Position numbers and translations under genes: made by a program. A stretch of DNA of 64,000 nucleotides from contig OX442416.1 in NCBI GenBank assembly GCA_949361645.1, positions 20,099,530 through 20,163,529 on the forward strand, in the 5' to 3' direction. Under the pieces are notes generated by a model, which saw nothing but the letters and a program-made list of their open reading frames with translations, was not told where the DNA came from and searched no databases. The DNA is from Spongilla lacustris (Eukaryota; Porifera; Demospongiae; Spongillida; Spongillidae). Of this stretch, positions 34,380-47,747 are shown piece by piece. The number at the start of each line of letters is the position of its first letter. Position 1 is the stretch's first letter.

Positions 34380-35248
34380 GAGAAAAAACAAGGTACATGC
34401 AGAATACATAATACATTTTAAAAAGAAAAGTTCATGTTCAAATTCTTATTTACAATGGCTGCCTGGCAATCATTGCACACGCATGTTGCCTCTGCAATGT
34501 GATGGCCAATCTTTGATACAGCTGATTGACGACACATGATTTTGCCTGGCCAGTGCGACCCAAAATTCTGTCCGCAAGAGTGGCAAAAACTGGTCTGCTC
34601 TCCAACCCCCATCCACCAAACGTTTCTACTGCCATGGGTATGAACAGAATGTTCTGACTGTGAAGGGCCTCCAAGTATTTTGTGTTCTTCTGCTCCTCCC
34701 TCCAGTGAGCTGCACAAAGCTTTTCGGTCTGTGTGTGGTTGTACAGTAATAGATGTGATTGTGTCGGGCTGACAACAGATATATCTATGGCTAAATGTTT
34801 GCCTGCAGACCACATTGGAATAAAAAGGTCAGCTGGTTTCATTTGAGTTCCAGGGAGGATGTACTGCTTTTCCAACTGAGGAGAAAGAGCAGCTTGGGAT
34901 GCCATGCCATATATCACATCACGAATAGCGTTGTGTCGACTGATGCGTTCGCCATTCGTGCTGCAAACTGTGGCATGGTGTCCCGATTTGTCTTGATGTT
35001 GGTGACAAAAAGGGCATTCCGAATCCTCTGTGTTTACATCTGCTCCAATCCACCACCTGGTCACAGCTCTCCACTCATGAGGAGAGAGATAGAGCCCCAA
35101 GTTGTTATTGGGGACAACTGACAACCAAGCAGAGGCATGTGGAGCAGCTACTGCAGTAAGCCTGGCCTTGTCTTGTGGAAGGGTGGCAGGAGTACAAAGG
35201 GACAAATAAACAGTGTCATCAATAGCAGATGAAAGCTTCTTCTGTGGT
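34380..35248 (-). pseudogene. Fragment A: C-terminal REL endonuclease part of a non-LTR retrotransposon
   Basis: One long minus-strand frame, open for 291 codons within 34,450-35,325, although its first codons are the microsatellite and flank. It contains SECPFCHQHQDKSGHHATVC (zinc knuckle), KPADLFIPMW followed by LAIDISVVSP (endonuclease acidic residues), and VETFGGWGLESRPVFATLA, all homologous to fragment B but only distantly, so it belongs to another subfamily. It is intact in frame yet lacks polymerase, which means a severe 5' truncation. It is bounded by (ATT)n on both sides. Confidence 0.8.
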
Positions 35249-35269
35249 ATTATTATTATTATTATTATA
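35249..35269. repeat. (ATT)n microsatellite between fragments A and D
   Basis: About seven ATT units. Fragment A leaves it on the minus strand and fragment D on the plus strand, a head-to-head arrangement. Confidence 0.95.
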
Positions 35270-37140
35270 ACTCTCAAAAGACAAAGCAGCTGAATTTTTT
35301 GGTCCATTTCAGCTTGTTGTGGCATGTCCTGCAGGAGCTGAAAAGATAATACATGGAGTGCGCCGATGTGTTCAAAATCACTGGAATGATGATGCCTTTG
35401 TGTTGTGTAAGATTGACTTAACTAATGCCTTCAACATGGTATCTCGCCAGGCACTCCTTGAGGAATGTGCTACTCACTTACCTGAACTATTCCCCTGGGT
35501 TTCCTGGTGCTATGGGCAGCACCCAACGTTATGGCACCCTATGGGAGTGTTAAGTTCTGAACTTGTAGTTCAACAAGGTGATCCGTTGGGTCCACTGTTG
35601 TTCTCCTTGGTCCTACACAAGCTCATCCGCAGGATCATTGAGGCTCTCAACTTTTGTTGAATTCATGGTATCTAGATGACGGAGTTCTTTCTGGTACTTA
35701 GTTTGTAATGACATGGGTTGTTACTCTTATTCAGAAGCTGGGTCCTGCTCTTTGGTATCAACCCTGCCAAATGTGAACAGTTCTCTCACACTGTCTTGAC
35801 AGACTTTCCCCAAGAAATGAAAGTGTCCCACGAGCCGAACTTTGAAGTTCTTAGAGCTCCAATAGGAGATCCCATCTTTTGTGCAAAGTTTTTAGCACAA
35901 AGGCGTGCTAAGGCTGCCAAGTTGCTGTCCCAGTTGGTTACTGTGGGCTCATTGGACCCCCAAGTTGCACTCATCCTCCTGCGTCAGTGTGCAGGGTACT
36001 GTAAATTAGTTCATCTTGCCCATTCAACTCCACCCTCACTTATCTCTCACAGGTTAGCATTGTTTGATGCTGACGTTTGTCATTGTTTTTCCGAATGCAC
36101 TGGAATTGATACAGCTGACACAGAATGGTTGCAAGTTCAACTGAGCCTTGGTAGGGGGGGTCTTGGCCTTTGTAGTCATGCTCTTCATTCTCCAGCTGCT
36201 AATTTGGCATCACTGATTAAGGCCAGGTTTCTAATACCATCTGATGAATACGCCTTGGAGTCATTCAGTATTTTTAACAGTATAGTCCCACCAGTGCATG
36301 CAATTTCAGGAGATCTTTTGCGTAATTCTAGCTATAGCCAAAAGGATCTCTCGGCTAGGTTGGAAAACCACCAGTTTGATCAGCTGCCACTCCAGTCGTC
36401 CCCTGCCAACCGTGCACATTTGTTGTCTGTGTCCTCACGCCATGCTGCATCCTGGCTATCAGTCATTCCTTCAGTAGGTCTTAACCTTCACCTTGAACCT
36501 GATGAGTTCCAGATTGCATTGAAGTGGTGGCTTGGAATGGACACATCTTTGGGTGACACCATGCAGTGACGTGTAAAAGTGGAGGGGATGTCATTCTGCA
36601 TCACAACAGCTTGAGTGATGCCTTTTCTCAGTTCTGCCATCGAGCATGTCTGGGGGGACAGCTTGAAGTAGGTTGTGGCTTAGGACTGAGCAGACAAAAG
36701 ACAAAGTCGTCCAACTATATTCTTGTACAGAACTGGATAATCAGCAAACCAGCAGCTTCTGACCTAACTGTAACCTCACCGCTTAATCTCACTACTTTAA
36801 CTGAAGCGGGAATTGCAAGAGGGTCAGCAGCTATGGCAGCTGAAGTTCGGAAGCATGGTGTTAATGATTGCAAGTGTGCAGAGCTTGGATGGGTTGCTAT
36901 ACCAGTTCAGACTTATGGTTGCTGGAGTGCAGAAGCCCAGTCCACCATTTCTCGGCTAGCATCCCGTCTGGCCATCCAGTTGCAGTGTAGCAAATCCAAG
37001 GCCATCAATACCATCTACCAACGTCTCAATCTAAAACTGGTGAGAGCAAATGATCGAGCTTTACTTTCATGTTCAGGCTTTTTCAGGTCTGAGGGTGGAG
37101 TTTAACTTTGATTTTTGCATGTTTTTCAAGTGGTACTAAA
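35270..37140 (+). pseudogene. Fragment D: reverse transcriptase palm to 3' end of a non-LTR retrotransposon
   Basis: Plus-strand coding starts directly at the (ATT)n. Motif A is present (LCKIDLTNAFNMVSR, about 35,405-35,450), as is motif B (VVQQGDPLGPLLFSLVL, about 35,565-35,615). After a frame change, motif C reads WYLDDG near 35,668. The frame then continues in 35,718-36,569 (LRAPIGDPIFCAKF, LGRGGLGLCSHALHS). Near 36,560 the first half of the zinc knuckle is lost by deletion, and 36,566-37,105 gives the endonuclease tail (AASDLTVTSP, VQTYGCWSAEAQSTISRLAS). The 3' UTR holds TTGCATGTTTTTCAAGTGGT at 37,115-37,134, identical to fragment B, so B and D are related elements. It is inactivated by at least two frame breaks. 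Confidence 0.85.
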
Positions 37141-37161
37141 AGTGCTGACGCAAGATATTAT

Positions 37162-37199
<38 letters not shown>

Positions 37200-38023
37200 C
37201 GAATAGTAATGTATATATAACAATACATGTTAAACACAAATTTCAATATTGAACTAGTAAACTACGTAACTATGTATGAGTCAACTATCTAAGTAGAGGT
37301 CTGAGACTTTAGCACGGGGACCTGCCCTTGCAAGAAATGCTCTGCCTCTGGCATTCGAGCGCACAAGGGAAAGGTTTAGTCTCTTAATATCATATTTTTA
37401 AATACCTTTTTTAATAAATCATGAAGTCACATGACAGTATGCAACGTGTTAGCAGTTCTTTTATCGTTGTCTACTTGAACCAGCTAGAAGCTCGAACCAA
37501 GGGTTATTAACTCTTACAATCCTTGCGCAAACCCAGCGGATTTGTAATACTTGATGTGTCGTGCCACGTGGAATATGCCTCATGTCATTCTCCTTGTTAG
37601 TATAGCACTCGCGGCATTACTTTCAAAGCGGTTGTCTCTTTCAACGCTTATACATAGGTCCTATCAGTATAAACATGGACTCTATTGCCTGGTAATCTCG
37701 GACAACGCTCAGTTACAATCTTGTTCATTTTACTAGTTAAGAGCATTATCTGTGCATGCGTGCATTGCGATACACCCATCTTAATACGTTCCTACGCCAC
37801 TGCAATATCGTCGTGCGTACCGTAAGAATTCGTGAATTTTAATACGATAGGTTTTTTTTGGGGGGGGGGGGGGGGGGGGGGGGGTCCGCCTCTGCAAGTA
37901 CGAATACTGAGGGAGAGGGAGGGGCGCACTGCTGCTTAATTTCTTGTTCCAAAATTTCTTCGTAGGTATAATCAATAAACGTAAGAGCCCTAATATAAGG
38001 CTTATTATCCTGTACGCATGCAA
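37141..38023. other. Non-coding interval with poly-T and poly-G tracts
   Basis: It holds about 33 T (37,164-37,196), 25 G (37,860-37,884) and a TTCCTACGCCACTG terminus-like motif (about 37,784-37,797). No gene is supported. Confidence 0.5.
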
Positions 38024-38027
38024 TGTA

Positions 38028-39937
<1,910 letters not shown>

Positions 39938-39941
39938 TGTA

Positions 39942-42451
39942 ATGCTATTTATACCAACCATCTAGGCATTTTGGCACCCACTTATAGGTCGGCGCCCGGC
40001 GGCAATTGCCCCCTCCCCCTCTCTCGCTACACCACTGCTTGGAACAGCAATATCTGTAACCCACATGCGTCAATGAAGCACATCATGTTCCACCCCCTTC
40101 ACCTCCATAAAAAAGGGTCGCTTTTTGCAACAATATGTACGATGTATGTTATGTGGAACTCTTCACACAGAAATCTGATTGGGCCTACATCTCTATATGT
40201 GAACAAGCGGTTTACATATAAAATGCTACATGTACGTGTACATGTACATGTATGTATTGACTGATTTGCGTTAAATCACTTAGAATACCAGAATATCTGC
40301 ACCTCCTGTACTGCCAATAACACACACAATCAGCTGCTAGTAATTTAAATAGCTTCCTAACAGAGTCAGGGCAACTCAGCCCAAGCGCACAAAGAGTTAA
40401 CAAAAAACGAGCATGGCAACGTTATCATCGCTATGTAATTGCTGGCGCATGCATGCATACTCCCCGCAACTTGCCTTGTGGGTGGATCCCGGCCTGCCAG
40501 GTCAGGGTCCGGCTTGCCAGGCCAAGCTGAAAGTCCGCCCTGACAGGCTGATGGCTGGACTTCGGTAACCCTGATAATACCCATAATTAAATCATATTGC
40601 ATTATGCTGAAGCAGCATACCACCTCCCCCCACGCAGGCACATTCATTGTCGTCACTCACCATACATGTACATGATATTTGTATGGTGCCAAGACGCGTT
40701 GCTTCAGTATTGGGGGATGGGAGAGGGAGGCGTACACATGTACTTTTTACATAGGTGGTATATTATTAAAAAGCGCAAGCAAATTCGCGAAACGGACAGT
40801 CAACACGGATAACGTAGTTAATTGATTATTTGCCAGTATTGTTTTTTAATTATGGCTACCCGTACGGCCGTAGCTTAGTAGTCGCTGTTCTCGATAGATC
40901 ACGCGGTTAGTCTCCTTAAAAAGATACTATCTATGGTAGAAGAGTGTTTTATGATGTTTGTTATGATATATGGTGTACTAGCTTGAAAGCAATCGGCAGC
41001 TAACAAGACCCGATTTAGGTGGAGTGAAGCGGGGAGGGATTCGAAGCCGTATATTGCGTATACTACGAAACAGTCGATGAAAACACCATAGTTCTATCCC
41101 TTGTTGTTACATCTAAGGTTCAGACGTTTTAAAAGGCTTCGCTCGCTCATGTTTTAGTAGAAAAGGCGGGTGCTAATTTGAAGCCGCTGGTGACGATAGA
41201 GACGCCATTACGTGTACACCTGCAGCTCTTCGTTCCCGCTTTCCTTTCAATTAAAACCCAACGCTCCGGTCATAGCTCTATGCCACTAGGGTTTATTGGT
41301 ATACGGAGCGTGTAACCGTGCGACACAGACTGGTTTATTATGTGTGCATATATATATAATATAATATATATATATATATGCACTTGACGCGAATTAATTT
41401 TTAGTATATATATGCACTTGGCGGTCAAGCTACTATGTGCAGTGTGCAATGAGGACATAGCGTAGAGATCAGCCTTCAGGGCAGAAAGTATCAGCCGGAG
41501 TAGGCCTATTTCCTGGACGTCGGTTATATCCTTCCTTAAATATAATGTCTTATTCGTGCAAAATATGCATGCATTGCCTACCTTTTGCGTCATGTGGACC
41601 ACATCAGTTGCTGGTACATTCTGGGTCACAACAGGGAGGACCGGTTTGGGATCAATTTCCATTAGTTTTGTCCAATAAAAAAGTAGCTCCAACCTACAAC
41701 GTTCAATTTAGGCCACACCCACGCACTTTGGTGAGGGTCTGGCCGGAAACATTAGATTATACGCTAAATTTAATTTGCGCACGCGTATTACGTAACGCGG
41801 AATGTGTATTCAATAAATTATCGGTATTTTGGGGTGTGGTCAAAGGAGTTGCTACAGCTACAGCTGCGACTTTTGTATGGACGACCTTTTGTTTTCCGAA
41901 TGCTGTCTGGATGAAATATCTTCCCTTGCGTGTGGATGGGCGCGATGTATTCTTGTTAGAGCGTGCGATGGTAGGAAACGATACTGAATGTAAAGCTACC
42001 TCGTCTCTTCAGTGTTTGAGGTACGTTGTAAACATATGAGTCTTACGATATCTTTGTTCGTACAATGACGCATTTCTTCAGTGATTCTGAATGCGGGCTA
42101 TTTCATTTTGAGGGTTTTTGTTACAAACACAGCCATCCCTCTCTTCATGCACCTACACTACCCGGTATCACCTGCCCAAGCACTCCATTTCACACTCCAC
42201 TTATCACTTGTTTGCCTTGTACATGCACACCACACAATGCACACACTCCTTTGTCACACCCTCCCCTTGTACACACCCACTGTATGCAATCCATATCAAT
42301 GCACACACATCTACCAATCCCCTCACTGCATGACTTCCACTTGTAAGCACCCTGCGTGATCTCTGACACACTACCCATAGTGCTGTGAAGGCATAGGACC
42401 CTTGCACACACACTGCATATGCCCACACACTTCTTATGTTCAACACGTAAG
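39942..42451. other. Non-coding interval
   Basis: No supported gene. Minor landmarks are a CTCTCGCTACACCACTG terminus-like motif ending about 40,037, mirrored CATGTACGTGTACATGTACA near 40,230, and an AT-alternating tract near 41,350. The 164-codon plus frame at 41,545-42,039 has no recognisable domain and lies in ordinary sequence, so I do not call it a gene. Confidence 0.4.
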
Positions 42452-42714
42452 CAAAAACATTCTCTATGAGAAAGTTGCCGGTACATACAATTTGAAGGCA
42501 ATAGTGGTGTAAAAGCAGTGAAACAAGGGTTGAACGATAAGGAAAAACGAAATAGTCCTATATTTAGCCAGTACACATTGCGTAACATTACATTGTGCAT
42601 GCATGTGCTAAATATAGGACAATTTTGTTTTTCCTTATCGTTCAACCCTTGTTTTTACACCACTATTGCCTTCAAATCGTATATACCACCAACTTTATCA
42701 TAGAGAATGTTTTG
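42452..42714. mobile_element. 263-bp palindromic MITE
   Basis: The arms start CAAAAACATTCTCTATGA and pair for about 110 bp, including GAAGGCAATAGTGGTGTAAA and AGGGTTGAACGATAAGGAAA, around a short loop near 42,585. No coding content. Confidence 0.8.
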
Positions 42715-43269
42715 ATTTACTAGTTTCATTGCTTTTTTATTCATTACTGGATACTTTCAGCAGTCACAATACCTCTAAATATATTCACTTAGCAGCAGAC
42801 ATTTCATCACTATTAATCTTATATACCCCAATATTGGAAAGAGAGTACTACCTAGTGTTTATAAATGCAACAAGGACCATTAAATAATACCCTCCGGCAT
42901 TGCAATTATGATACCATAGAGAAACACTGATCAACAAAGCTACAATCTGAACTTGGTATATATGTAATTTACATAGTAATCTGCATGTATATCTACATGT
43001 CATAACCAGAAATAATTCAGCCATGGATGATACATATTGTTCAGTCCATAAATAATGTTATATACTGTTTTAATACTGATACCAGTGAAACTTCTACTCT
43101 CTCCAGCTCTCTTGATATGACGGCAACAGGTGTGTCCACCATCTCTTCCTTTAATTATTACAGTGTTCTGTAAATTAAAGTGATCTGTGTCAACTCAACT
43201 TGTAAACAGTATACATTTAGATATGTTTCATACTCTGGCAGCAGTGTATATACTTTCGTTTTGAGGAAA
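42715..43269. other. Interval without a supported gene
   Basis: Nothing recognised. Confidence 0.4.
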
Positions 43270-43850
43270 GTACCATATAGATTCGTCTCATCCGCCGACT
43301 GATTCAGTGAAACTCGACGAGCTCGCATTCACTCGTGTTATACGTCACCATATCGTTTATCTACACCGAGAAACAACTGTAACGAGTACTACAATTCAGC
43401 CGCTTATAGGTGTGGTTATCACGCCCTATAGATATTCATGCGCTCAGGAGAATGGAAGCTGTTCCGTGTACATATAAAGGCGCGATTCGAGTGGGAAATG
43501 TGTACTTACTTTGCACAGCTGTTTCTCCGTAACGGATGGCATGAAAATTAACGAACAGAACAAATCAATAGGTATAGGACCTCTCTACCCAAAAACCGAA
43601 TTTGAAGGGATTTGATTACTCCTACTGAAAGTTATGGCGGGTTTGAACCCGGTAGGGTATCGGACGTTGCAATACTGGCACAGAGTAAGTGCAAGACTTC
43701 AAAATGTATTTTAGCATAGAGAACTGAATGGTGAGTATGAAGTGCTGAAAATAGGAAGTCAAGAGCGCAAACTGTTTGGAAGATATAGCGCTTTGAATTT
43801 GATGCTATAATATCACAAGCATCAAAATCGCATAGAACGTTCCATATATA
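43270..43850 (-). mobile_element. Solo arm of the GGGACAG foldback family
   Basis: Homologous to 15,480-16,130 (right arm of E1) over its length, including TTAACGAACAGAACAAATCA and TCCGTAACGGATGGCAT. It is single: no inverted partner is nearby and the GGGACAG terminus is lost in TA-rich sequence. The position of the conserved start codon (E1 5,697) is retained at about 43,350, but the frame after it is different and short. This is a decayed relic. Confidence 0.75.
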
Positions 43851-44129
43851 ATATATAATTATATATATACACCACATGCAGATCCTGATAGCAATCGTGA
43901 AGAAATATGCTGGATGAATGAATGCTGCCCAACACTTGTATAGGTAGGCTAAAGTACTGCACTAGTGACAGTGTTTGAACACTTTTTGTAGGTACAGAAT
44001 TGTTGTGGGATTAAATATCATTTTTGTGACATTTTGGTCAAAAGTGTATGTCCGGTTTGGTGTAATGACTGATACTGGATAAATACAATAACTATTAATT
44101 ATTTGACAATGTCCACATGCATGCCAAAC

Positions 44130-44480
44130 CACACATATGCATGCATGTATACATGTACACACGTACACACATACATATGTGCTCACACACAAATACACAT
44201 GCATACCGTGCACATACACACATACATGTACCACACATACGTACACCACATACACACATGCACAGACACATTCACACACACAATGCACACATGCGCACAC
44301 AATGCACACACACATGCACCACATACATGACTGAATCAGCTATAACACACATACACATGTGAACACATACGCGCACACTTACAGACACATACATATACAT
44401 GCACACACATGCCACGCATTCACAACACACATACGCATGCTAACACACACATATGAACACACACAATGCACACATTGTGT
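44130..44480. repeat. CA-rich cryptic simple repeat
   Basis: Interspersed CACACA, TACACA and CATGCA for about 350 bp. All reading frames through it are artefacts of the repeat. Confidence 0.85.
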
Positions 44481-44639
44481 GTGTGTTAATACCCACAAGT
44501 TGCATGTGTTTGTGCCTTATCTTACTAAAATGTGGTTATACGAGGTGTAGAGGTTGCTTCAGTTGTTTTTGTTATTGTTACGCTCCCACACGCCCTCGTC
44601 AGTTAGCTGAATATGTTATGTAGGGAATGACATTTGGAG

Positions 44640-46715
44640 AACTCATTTGTGCAGCAGTATGGTTCGGAACTTAGTGTATTCATCTTGTGCATCAGCCATG
44701 ACAGGTGTGTCTTGCACAGTTGTTAATACACAAGAACACAGAGCTTCCACATTTGAGGGCTGAAATGCATGACTCATAAAATCTAATTGTAATAAGTTGG
44801 TATGTATATATACTGATACCTTCAAAATTGTGTGGACATGGTTTCCTACAAAAACACCTCCATAGTAACGTTGGCAACACACACCCGCCCAATCTATTTA
44901 GGCACAATTGGATGCTCTTCATGCAGGGTCTATCATCAACATTGAAGCCATTCTTGATCATCTCTTCTAGTGCAGCACTCTTATTCTCCTTTTTTTTAAA
45001 AAGGATGAATTATTATGAATGTGAATACTGAGCTATGTACTTCACTCACCAGGACTTTGACTTGTGTGTGGCAGTTACTAGATAGCTCCAGAATACCTTT
45101 TGCAAGCAATTCATTGCTGCCATCAACAATAGAGTAGTATGTTGCTACCTGCTGAATCATTTCTTCTTCCTGCACCAAGCATTCCAGTTCACTCTTTGCA
45201 GTGCTAAGATTGCTCAACATGCTAGAATGGGCCTCATATTTTGAACTGCTGATGGAGTTTTCCTTCCAATGCGTTGCCAGTTTTAGGTCTAGCTGGTGAC
45301 AGGCTTCTTCAAAGAGGGTGAAAAGCTTTTGAAAAATTCCCTGTGTCACATGCAAGCCTGGTATGCAGACCTAAATGTAGCATATGCAAATTGAATGTAT
45401 GTACACATATTTAACAATATGTGCAAGTATACCGTGCCTATAGTTACAATGCAAATGTCAGCCACATACCTGTGATAGTGGTATGTTTAAAAAGGGATAC
45501 TCTATGCAGTTGTTGAACAACTTGGCCTTTTTCAGATCCCCTCTACCTTAATTTCTTCCGTGAAACGGTGGTCAAGCAGCATGGAATCCAACATGCGAGG
45601 AACAAGGCCCTCTAACTGCTGGGGACATCTGCAACTGCTCTAGGGTGATCAGGCACAAAATGCATGGCTGCTTCCCTAACATTACGTAGAACTAAGTTGC
45701 ATTAGCCATGTTTGAAATTTTTGTTCTTACCACTTGCACCAGAATGTCCATAGATCAGAGTAAGGAACTCCTATAGTCACCACTGATGAACACTCTGAAG
45801 TTGTAGTCCCTTGGGTGTAAAATAATGTGAATGACTGACTCTTTCTTACTTCCACTTCATTGTACAGATGTTAGACACTTCACCTCTGAATCTGTCCAGT
45901 GCCACATGCAGATTGGAAAGTGTGTCTGGCTTCAAAACATGAGAAAACGCATGTATTGTGGACAGAGTTCGGTGCTGAGGTGTTGCCTGTTTGGAAGTTC
46001 ATCTTAAAATAGCCACCACCTTTGTCACCACCTGACTTAAGCCATATTTCATCATCTGGAATTGTTCCATCATGCCATGTGAGTGTGTACCCTCTCTGCA
46101 CAAAAACTCTCTTATACAGTTATGCGAACATACATGTACATGAATTAGATTTGTCTTACATTTCATTCTGCTCCAGAAGCTGAACAACCAATTCTTTGTG
46201 AGACTTGGTGCATAGGCAAAAGCTGCCCCACGGAGCTCTTCCCCACCATTGCTGAGCTTAAAGGAAAACAGAGCTAGTTCCACCTCAAGGTTATCACCCA
46301 CCAGCTCATTACTAAGAGCATGCTGCTTTCTCTCACTGCCTAGTTATACCCCAGCAATGCCAGCATGCTTCAACCACCTGCAAGGAAGTTGAGAGTACAT
46401 CACTTTACGGCTGGATGTGTCTAACCTATTGAGAACCCTTATCTGATACCAAGGGATACCAAGCATGGATTAGATGGCAAGCCCTTGCTTCGGTGAAATA
46501 TTAATAATGATCCCTGCATCATGGAGTAACTTTTCTTTCTTTTCCTCACTCAGAGCTCTCAGTTCATCTTCAAACAAGATGTCAGTATCCTCAGCACCGG
46601 CACTCAGCATGGATCGTGTCATCTGTACCTGTAATGGTCTCACCAAGACATGGGCCTTCCCTTTGAATACCGGTACACATCCTATATACAACTTGATTGC
46701 ATGGATTCATTGATT
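44640..46715 (-). pseudogene. Decayed multi-exon gene of a repetitive invertebrate family (unnamed)
   Basis: Minus-strand exons read in order. The first (46,470-46,691) ends LSEEKKEKLLHDAGII..KQGLAI and meets an in-frame stop. After an intron, 46,330-46,400 has WLKHAGIAGV and another stop. Next, 46,140-46,320 has NLEVELALFSF and GGEELRGAAFAYAP. Then 45,880-46,085 has LTWHDGTIPDDEIWLKSGGD, KGGGYFKMNFQ, PNSVHNTCVFSCFEA, followed by a frameshift. Then 45,730-45,800 has VFISGDY with an indel, 45,000-45,375 has VCIPGLHVTQGIFQKLFTLF plus a coiled-coil-like stretch, and 44,640-44,890 has QRYYGGVFVGNHVH. I recognise this order of motifs from repetitive proteins of cnidarians and sponges, probably transposon-linked, but no established name or activity. 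Several stops and frame breaks make it non-functional. It starts about 210 bp from the divergent NTPase gene. Confidence 0.6.
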
Positions 46716-46921
46716 AAATGTCTGATTTAGCATGACCCAGTTATTTGTCTGTTTGGTTAAAGGGGGTGGACTGGTAAGAGATGCAAGTAACATGCACATA
46801 TTCATGCATCATTATTTTCCTCATTCATGCAAGCTCTGTCAGCAATCCAAGTACATAAATGTATTTAGCATTCCTGCTGCATGCATATGAATATAACCAA
46901 ATCACGCGGGCGAGTTGGAAA

Positions 46922-47659
46922 ATGGCAACGCCCACACAGGTGGAACAAGGAGATAGTGCTTCCCCGAAAACTGAAGGGCCTGCCCCAGCACAGTCTATTC
47001 CACACATCGCAGAGTTGTGCAAAAGGATTGGGCTATCACCTAACTCTACCCGTACGTTTGCCGAAATTGGTAAATTAACGCTGCAGTTCGATTCAATGAT
47101 AATAAACTTCGTGAGCCATGTACCACACTCCATCTCCGCCACCTGTTACGTAGGCGAACTCGGTAAAAATGAGAACGTGAAAAAGTTGCTGGAATTGAAT
47201 TTCTTGCCCGGTCAGGGTTTCATCGAGGGGGGGGCATTTGCCCCCCCTTGCCATTATATTGCCCCCCCTTGGTATTTATGGAGTGATCTTTAATAAATGC
47301 ATCATAACTACACAAGTGATGAATACAACTTTACGTATACGTGTACATTTACAAGAGTTAAGTGACATATACTGTAACACCAGTCTGTAGTCTAAAATTA
47401 ATTTGATTTGCCTTATAATTGCCCCCTCTAAAAAGTATAAACTCTACTTTTGCCCCCCCCTTGAGGTTTTTTCTCAATGAAACCCTGCCCGGTGTGTCTC
47501 GATTTGCAATGGAACCAAACTCAGATACTTGGGTAGTCTCCGTGCATGATTGGAATACAAGTAAGATTTCTCCGGAGGAGTTCTATACTGGCGTGGAGGA
47601 GTTTGTGAATCGTACAGAGAAAGGTCAAAAACTTTTTTTTAAGCAAATGACGCTGCATG
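46922..47659 (+). CDS. NTPase gene exon 1 (N-terminal region), interrupted
   Basis: ATG at 46,922 opens MATPTQVEQGDSASPKTEG, a low-complexity leader, then HIAELCKRIGLSP and FDSMIINFVSHVPHS up to LNFLPG at 47,212. After the MITE the frame resumes with VSRFAMEPNSDTWVVSVHDW and EEFYTGVEEFVNRTEKGQ, ending at a GTATAT donor at 47,660. About 152 residues excluding the MITE. The N-terminal domain is not one I recognise. The upstream ATG in the same frame at 46,859 is possible, but the 46,922 start gives the more protein-like sequence. Confidence 0.6.
47213..47487. mobile_element. 275-bp MITE in NTPase exon 1, CCCGGT duplication
   Basis: The ends are CAGGGTTTCATCGAG and TCAATGAAACCCTG. CCCGGT stands on both sides (47,207-47,212 and 47,488-47,493), and its codons are in the same register in the left and right coding halves. 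The interior is mirrored around GCCCCCCC/GGGGGGG-type runs with no reading frame. Confidence 0.8.
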
Positions 47660-47747
47660 GTATATGTTCCTCATGCATGTACATCATCCATATTTACCTA
47701 TATAACATAATTAATTATTTTAATATTATATATATATATATATATAT

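Noticed and set aside
41545..42039. 164-codon plus-strand frame as a possible gene
   Set aside because: No recognisable motif, no homologous copy in the window and no splice context. Chance frames of this size are plausible in this sequence.
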